Part shown: positions 59,650 to 64,000 of the stretch, one piece after another
Layout: the number at the start of each line of letters is the position of its first letter
How positions within the stretch are numbered: position 1 is the stretch's first letter
From: an archaeon
GTDB taxonomy: Archaea > Methanobacteriota_B > Thermococci > Methanofastidiosales > NM3
DNA: 64,000 nt
Reading direction: 5' to 3'
Assembly (NCBI GenBank): GCA_004212155.1
Contig: RXIG01000028.1
Span: 1 to 64,000 of the forward strand
Notes under the pieces: generated by a model
The model's database searches: none
Told to the model about the DNA's origin: nothing
What the model saw: only the letters and a program-made list of their open reading frames with translations
Made by a program: the position numbers and the translations under genes

Positions 59650-60306
59650 ATGCATAAGGTGTCGGACGTCAAGGTCGAACAGGACATCATGAGGATCAAC
59701 AGGAAGATCGCGTCAGAGAACAGGTCGTTTTTTGAGAAGAACGGCATCACAGTCTTCAATATCATGGGCGCCATCGGCTCGGGCAAGACATGTCTTATCG
59801 AGCATGCCATCGAGGAGCTCAAAGACTCATATTCCATCGCCGTCATCGCCGGCGACGTCATTGCACAGTACGATAGTGATAGATTCGCATCTCACGGCGT
59901 GAAGGTGCTACCCGTATCGACCGGGAAGGAGTGTCACCTTGACGCTCACTTCGTCGAACATGCGCTTGAGCATACGGACGTGAAGGACATCGACATACTG
60001 TTTATCGAGAACGTGGGAAATCTCATCTGCCCCTCTGACTTCGATCTGGGGGAAGATGCGCGCGTCGTCATCGTGTCCGTGTCCGAAGGCGATGACATCG
60101 TGCTCAAACACCCCGTGATATTCAAGCTCTCGGACCTCACGGTCGTCAATAAGGTCGACATTGCCGAGCACGTCGGCGCTTCAGCAGAGAAGATGGTGGC
60201 CGATGCCATTACCTGCGGATGCACCCGCGCAATCCCAACGAGCTGTCGCAAGGGGGAAGGCCTTGAGGAATGGGTATCGTTCATACGCGAAACCCTCAGG
60301 ACGTGA
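59650..60306 (+). CDS. hypB: Hydrogenase nickel incorporation GTPase HypB
   Basis: 218 residues of the G3E-like SIMIBI GTPase family: P-loop MGAIGSGKTCLIEHA, IAGDVIAQYDSDRF, LFIENVGNLICPSDFDLGED and TVVNKVDIAEHV. Nickel-binding metal-site residues of the family are consistent (GVKVLPVSTGKECHLDAHFV). Four bases after hypA. No His-rich N-terminal nickel store. Confidence 0.97.
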   Translation: MHKVSDVKVEQDIMRINRKIASENRSFFEKNGITVFNIMGAIGSGKTCLIEHAIEELKDSYSIAVIAGDVIAQYDSDRFASHGVKVLPVSTGKECHLDAHFVEHALEHTDVKDIDILFIENVGNLICPSDFDLGEDARVVIVSVSEGDDIVLKHPVIFKLSDLTVVNKVDIAEHVGASAEKMVADAITCGCTRAIPTSCRKGEGLEEWVSFIRETLRT

Positions 60307-60309
60307 TCG

Positions 60310-60600
60310 TCACCTGTCCTGACCGGTGTCTACCTCTTCGATGATTTTCTTACCAGCAGCGACCTTGTCGATGGAGTGTATCGTGCCTCCAAGGCCCTCT
60401 ATCAGTTTTTCTATCTCAGAGTAGTTGATGTTTTCCCCAACGATCGATATCTTGACGGTCTCTGTCTTCTGGTCTATCTCCATGAGCGAAACATTGACGC
60501 CCACGACGTTCTCCAGATTCGAGAGCGTTTCCGTGAATTCGGGAAGAATAGGTTTGTGGGGTTTCAAAACATCGAGAACCAACAGTTTTATGTTAGACAA
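60310..60600 (-). CDS. DUF211 family protein
   Basis: 96 residues of DUF211: SNIKLLVLDVLKPHKPILPEF, VVGVNVSLMEIDQKTETVKI and EIEKLIEGLGGTIHSIDKV. The TTG start at 60600 is supported by a strong AGGAGG site six bases upstream and a TTTTTAAG element about 40 nt before it. An in-frame ATG 14 codons earlier lies too close to that element. Function unknown; the fold suggests a ferredoxin-like regulatory domain. Confidence 0.85.
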   Translation of the reverse strand: MSNIKLLVLDVLKPHKPILPEFTETLSNLENVVGVNVSLMEIDQKTETVKISIVGENINYSEIEKLIEGLGGTIHSIDKVAAGKKIIEEVDTGQDR

Positions 60601-60847
60601 TGCAGTTCCTCCTGATGCGCTATAGTTTCGTTTTTTAGGCATGCTTAAAAACATTTCGTGCTTTTGGAGGCTACAAGCAGCGCCGTTACATGACAAGAAG
60701 CGTTTTGTGTCATGATAGTGCGTGGCGTGATAGGACATATGCGCGAATCCATGTTGTATTTAACCATTTTTTTGCTTATTAATTATGATTTTATTTTTAA
60801 ATTTTACGAAAGTTATTTAAGTAAGTCTATACATACTTTATAAGCTT

Positions 60848-61072
60848 ATGGTTTCACGATTGGGAGAAGTTGTAAACATTTCTGGTACTACCGTTATTGT
60901 ACAGGGTAACAAGATCGGTCCCCGTGCTGTCGGAAAAATCGTCATAGACAAGAAGATGAACGAAGTGGGTCGCGTGGTCGACGTGTTCGGTCCCGTTGAC
61001 GCCCCCTACGCTAAGATTGTGCTCTTTTCAAAGGAAACACCTTTTCGTGATTCAGCAGTGTATTTGAGGTGA
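60848..61072 (+). CDS. gar1: H/ACA ribonucleoprotein subunit Gar1
   Basis: 74 residues. VSRLGEVVNIS, RAVGKIVIDKKMNEVGRVVDVFGPVDAPYAKI match archaeal Gar1, which with Cbf5, Nop10 and L7Ae guides rRNA pseudouridylation. TTATTTAAG about 30 nt upstream; the transcript may be leaderless. It is followed by tfb after 6 bp, the standard archaeal pair. Confidence 0.95.
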   Translation: MVSRLGEVVNISGTTVIVQGNKIGPRAVGKIVIDKKMNEVGRVVDVFGPVDAPYAKIVLFSKETPFRDSAVYLR

Positions 61073-61078
61073 GCGCGT

Positions 61079-62005
61079 ATGGCTGAAGAAAAGACAAAAT
61101 CCGAGCAAGTATGTCCCGAGTGCGGGAGCACGAAAATCGTACGGGACTTCGACAGGGGGGAGCTGATATGTGTGACCTGCGGATTGGTCATCAAGGACAA
61201 GATGTACGACCGTGGTCCCGAATGGCGTGCGTTTGATAGCGAACAAAGGGACAAGCGGGGCCGTGTAGGGGCCCCCATGACATATACCATCCATGACAAG
61301 GGTCTTTCCACCATCATTGATTGGAGGAACAAGGATGTGCATGGAAGGGACATATCCCCCACGAGCAGGGCGCAGATCTACCGCCTGCGCAAATGGCAGC
61401 GACGTATCAGGGTCTCTGACGCGGCTGAGCGCAACTTGGCATTTGCTATGGCAGAGCTCGATAGGCTCTCATCACACCTTTCCCTGCCACGCAGCATCCG
61501 CGAAGCGGCCGCAATGATATATCGCCGTGCCGTCGAGGAGAACCTCATTCGGGGACGGTCTATCGAGTCTGTCACCGCTGCCTGCCTCTATGCAGCATGT
61601 CGTCAGCGCGGCGTTCCGCGAACTCTCGAGGAGATCGCCGAACATGCCCGTGTCGACAAAAAGGAGATAGGACGCAGCTATCGATTCATCGTCAAGGAAC
61701 TAAACATACGCATCAATCCCACCAATCCAATCGATTACATACCCCGTTTCGCATCGGAACTTGGCCTTTCAAGCACCGTTCAACAGCGCGCCATCGAGAT
61801 TCTCGAACAAGCCATCCACATGGGCCTGACGTCGGGAAGGGGGCCCATGGGCGTTGCTGCGGCAGCTTTATATATCGCCTCAATAGAGAAAGGTGAGCGC
61901 CGTACACAACGTGACGTGTCCGAGGTAGCGAAGGTGACCGAGGTCACCGTGCGTAACAGGTACAAGGAACTACAGGAAAAGCTTGATATCTCGATTGACG
62001 TGTGA
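61079..62005 (+). CDS. tfb: Transcription initiation factor B (TFB)
   Basis: 308 residues. N-terminal zinc ribbon [14 protein letters not shown] and [11 protein letters not shown]-reader region, and two cyclin repeats ([17 protein letters not shown], and [20 protein letters not shown]). The C-terminal helix-turn-helix that contacts BRE is [21 protein letters not shown]. It recruits RNA polymerase to TBP-bound promoters. Confidence 0.97.
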   Translation: MAEEKTKSEQVCPECGSTKIVRDFDRGELICVTCGLVIKDKMYDRGPEWRAFDSEQRDKRGRVGAPMTYTIHDKGLSTIIDWRNKDVHGRDISPTSRAQIYRLRKWQRRIRVSDAAERNLAFAMAELDRLSSHLSLPRSIREAAAMIYRRAVEENLIRGRSIESVTAACLYAACRQRGVPRTLEEIAEHARVDKKEIGRSYRFIVKELNIRINPTNPIDYIPRFASELGLSSTVQQRAIEILEQAIHMGLTSGRGPMGVAAAALYIASIEKGERRTQRDVSEVAKVTEVTVRNRYKELQEKLDISIDV

Positions 62006-62026
62006 TGGCGCCACGGAGCTGTATGA

Positions 62027-63157
62027 ATGGAGTACCGCAACATCGAGATCGGCGCACTCGTCCTGTTTGTCATACTGCTCTACTTCTCGTACAAGACCAT
62101 CATGCCCATCTTCGATGCGATGGTGATCGCGGTCGTGCTCGCCTACATGATCCGACCCATTGCCGAACATCTGCAGAAATGGATACCGTACAGGAGCCTG
62201 GCCGTATTCCTCTCCATGTTCATTCTGATCGTCCCGCTTCTATTTATCGGGCTTTACGTTGTCAACGAGATCGTCTCGACATTCAAATCCTCAGACCTTG
62301 CCATCATTGTGAGAAACTCGTTTTCAAACATCGATGCTATCGTGGACAGCATGACCCGCGACGTCTTCGGATTCTTCAACCTGGAACTTGAGAGCCTCCA
62401 GCAGCAGACTATCGATGCCATATCCAACGAGGTTTCCGAACTGAGCGGGAAATTTTACAATTACGTGTTCTCGCTTGCGGGATCGATACCGCTCATCCTG
62501 TTCAAGATCCTCCTTGCCGCCGTATTTGCGTTCTATTTCATTCGCGACGGTTCTGATCTTAAGGCACATCTCGTCGGCATCGCACCCAGTGACCACAAGG
62601 AACGTTTCGAGCAGTTGCTGCGCGGCAGCGACATCATGTTCCAGGCAGTGGTCATCGGATATCTCCTCAAGGCCATCTTCACCGGCATCATCGCCGTCGT
62701 AATTTTTTACCTGTTCGGGTTGCCGCACCCGATACTCCTGGGCATCACTACGGGCGTCCTCGACTTCATACCCGTCATCGGGCCCTGGGTCGTCGAACTG
62801 CTCCTCTTCATCTGGTTTATATACCAGGGGCAGTATGCGTTCGCGTTCTCGCTGCTGCTCGCAACGTACTTTTTCGTATCGTTCATACCGGAGATGTACA
62901 TACGTCCCCGCCTTTCGGGCGATGCGGCTGGCATGCACCCCCTCATAATACTTGTTGGCGTGATCGGCGGCCTCTTTGCGTTTGGTGCCATCGGCATCAT
63001 CATTGGCCCCATGTTCCTGGGATTGGTCGTGGTCGTCGTGAGGGTGTATCTGTATAAGCAACCTTACGAGAAAATATATTTTGGGTACAAGGATACCTTT
63101 TTAAATATATTCAGAAGAAGGGGAGCCCGTGAAGGTGACAAGAAACAGGGTCCTTAA
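62027..63157 (+). CDS. AI-2E family transporter
   Basis: 376 residues with about eight membrane segments. Typical family parts are IVIPLLFIGLYVVNEIV-like segments, GYLLKAIFTGIIAVVIFYLFGLPHP, LDFIPVIGPWVVELL and YIRPRLSGDAAGMHPLIIL. Members export diverse small molecules or act in sodium/proton exchange; the substrate is not predictable. It is 21 bp after tfb and overlaps the next gene by 29 nt. Confidence 0.92.
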   Translation: MEYRNIEIGALVLFVILLYFSYKTIMPIFDAMVIAVVLAYMIRPIAEHLQKWIPYRSLAVFLSMFILIVPLLFIGLYVVNEIVSTFKSSDLAIIVRNSFSNIDAIVDSMTRDVFGFFNLELESLQQQTIDAISNEVSELSGKFYNYVFSLAGSIPLILFKILLAAVFAFYFIRDGSDLKAHLVGIAPSDHKERFEQLLRGSDIMFQAVVIGYLLKAIFTGIIAVVIFYLFGLPHPILLGITTGVLDFIPVIGPWVVELLLFIWFIYQGQYAFAFSLLLATYFFVSFIPEMYIRPRLSGDAAGMHPLIILVGVIGGLFAFGAIGIIIGPMFLGLVVVVVRVYLYKQPYEKIYFGYKDTFLNIFRRRGAREGDKKQGP

Positions 63158-64000
63158 GACTGTTGCCACATTTTCTGTGGGCCTTATCATACTCCTCGTG
63201 CTCATACGCCAAGTGGGGTTTGAGGAGGCTTATTCAGCACTGCAGAAGGCAGACCTAACCTTCGTCTTCTTTGGAATGCTTGCTTCTCTTTTCTCATTGT
63301 TCTTGGCAGGCATACGCTGGCGTGTCATCCTCAACGACAAATATACGTCAGTAGATATGAAACCCCTTTATCTGTCGCTCCTGTCTGGTGCGTTCTTCAA
63401 CAACATTACCCCAGCCGGGAAAGGGGGCGGTGAACCGCTGCGTGCGTATCTGCTCTCTAAGTTCACAGGACTAGATGGCGGAAAGGTCTTCGCGACCGTC
63501 ATATCAGACAGGATATTCGACACGCTTCCCTACGTGCTCCTGGGCTACTTTGGCATCATCGAGATCGCCTATTTCTGGAACGTTCCCCGTGCCGTCGTCG
63601 TCACACTCAGTGTCGCCCTTGTCTTCCTGACAGCAATCCTTGCCATAGTGCTCTACCTGCTCTTCAACATCGAGCATGGCAAGAAACTTGTCATGCGCAT
63701 TCTCGACTTCATCGGCCGTTTCATGCCTGACAAGGTCCAAAAGTACGAGGAAAAGCTCGAGGACACGCTCGAGCTGTTCAACAACACGATACGTGAGATA
63801 GCACACAATCGCAAGAAGGTCATCTACGCCACGACGCTCTCCCTTTCCATATGGGCGTTTTGGATACTGCGCACCTACCTGGTCCTCCTCGCATTCGATA
63901 CAACCGTGTCGTTTACCGTCCTTGCCGTCGTCGCCGTCGTCGCGTCGTTCATGGGGATGGTGCCGTTCTCGCCGGGTGGATTTGGCACGACCGAGGGCGC
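63129..64000 (+). CDS. Flippase-like membrane protein (UPF0104/AglD family), partial
   Basis: Open from a GTG at 63129 to the window edge, 290 codons. Family blocks are LAGIRWRVILNDKY, NNITPAGKGGGEPLRAYLLSK, SDRIFDTLPYVLLGYFGI and the beginning of the PFSPGGFGTTEGA signature. It is the same family as the protein at 2341-3354 but clearly diverged. It is translationally linked to the AI-2E transporter gene. Confidence 0.85.
   Translation, partial: MKVTRNRVLKTVATFSVGLIILLVLIRQVGFEEAYSALQKADLTFVFFGMLASLFSLFLAGIRWRVILNDKYTSVDMKPLYLSLLSGAFFNNITPAGKGGGEPLRAYLLSKFTGLDGGKVFATVISDRIFDTLPYVLLGYFGIIEIAYFWNVPRAVVVTLSVALVFLTAILAIVLYLLFNIEHGKKLVMRILDFIGRFMPDKVQKYEEKLEDTLELFNNTIREIAHNRKKVIYATTLSLSIWAFWILRTYLVLLAFDTTVSFTVLAVVAVVASFMGMVPFSPGGFGTTEG

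Noticed and set aside
1..64000. CRISPR arrays, insertion sequences, integrases, toxin-antitoxin pairs
   Set aside because: No regularly spaced repeats, transposase motifs or recombinase signatures were recognised in any part of the window.

Overview
The window is a gene-dense piece of an archaeal chromosome. The information-processing genes are archaeal throughout: exosome Rrp4/Rrp41/Rrp42, L15e, L37Ae, L41e, RpoP, RNase P proteins Rnp2/Rnp3, SBDS, Brix, Pcc1, NMD3, aIF2-beta, Gar1, TFB, histone, archaeal DnaG, pelota, deoxyhypusine synthase, and a tRNA-Met whose intron has a bulge-helix-bulge junction. Many starts lie 26-28 nt below a TATA-like box, so leaderless transcripts look common. Other starts have a GGTGA/GGAGG-type ribosome binding site. 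Two tungsten-type aldehyde ferredoxin oxidoreductases, CofE (F420), CobO and HypA/B/E with an M52 protease suggest an anaerobe with F420, cobalamin and hydrogenase chemistry. No methanogenesis genes are present. I would place it as a euryarchaeal-grade anaerobe and cannot name the lineage from this window.

Layout. 1-10.4 kb: end of a PKD surface protein, AOR 1, a flippase-like membrane protein, a divergent phosphoglycerate kinase-like protein, and a tightly overlapping minus-strand operon (lipoprotein, scpA, scpB, hydrogenase protease, gamma carbonic anhydrase, polyprenyl diphosphate synthase); then tRNA-Gln and a short SerA-like dehydrogenase. 10.5-18.1 kb: the exosome/ribosome superoperon, from rpl15e through rnp3-rnp2-SBDS-rrp4-rrp41-rrp42-rpl37ae-rpoP-brix-pcc1 to an e-MtaB tRNA methylthiotransferase. 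The proteasome alpha and prefoldin genes often found here in other archaea are absent. 18-29 kb: histone, a KH/PP-loop ATPase divergent from AOR 2, then AMMECR1-dacZ-mscS-sfsA (c-di-AMP synthase beside a mechanosensitive channel), tRNA splicing endonuclease, UMP kinase with two free-standing Lrp-type RAM domains, and a carbon monoxide dehydrogenase-like protein that has lost nearly all its active-site ligands.

29-46 kb: several very small genes (a Cys-rich mini-protein, a double CPxCG zinc ribbon and ribosomal protein L41e), cofE, pelota, a membrane-tethered winged-helix protein beside a secreted helical protein, deoxyhypusine synthase, rhomboid, aspartate dehydrogenase, a DUF3160 lipoprotein, valS with an altered KMSKS loop, and tRNA-Ile and tRNA-Pro on either side of a PEP/pyruvate-binding protein. 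46-64 kb: aif2b-DUF424-nmd3, a TmcAL-like nucleotidyltransferase, dnaG, cobO, tRNA-Met followed 17 bp later by a methyltransferase, Nif3, a membrane FKBP, a second secreted-protein/membrane-winged-helix pair, divergent hypE and hypAB, gar1-tfb, an AI-2E transporter, and the start of a second flippase-like protein cut by the window edge.

No insertion sequence, CRISPR array, prophage or integrase was seen. The most unusual items are the CODH-like protein, the KH/PP-loop fusion, the divergent PGK, the L41e leader, the DacZ-MscS cluster, and the set of mini-proteins.
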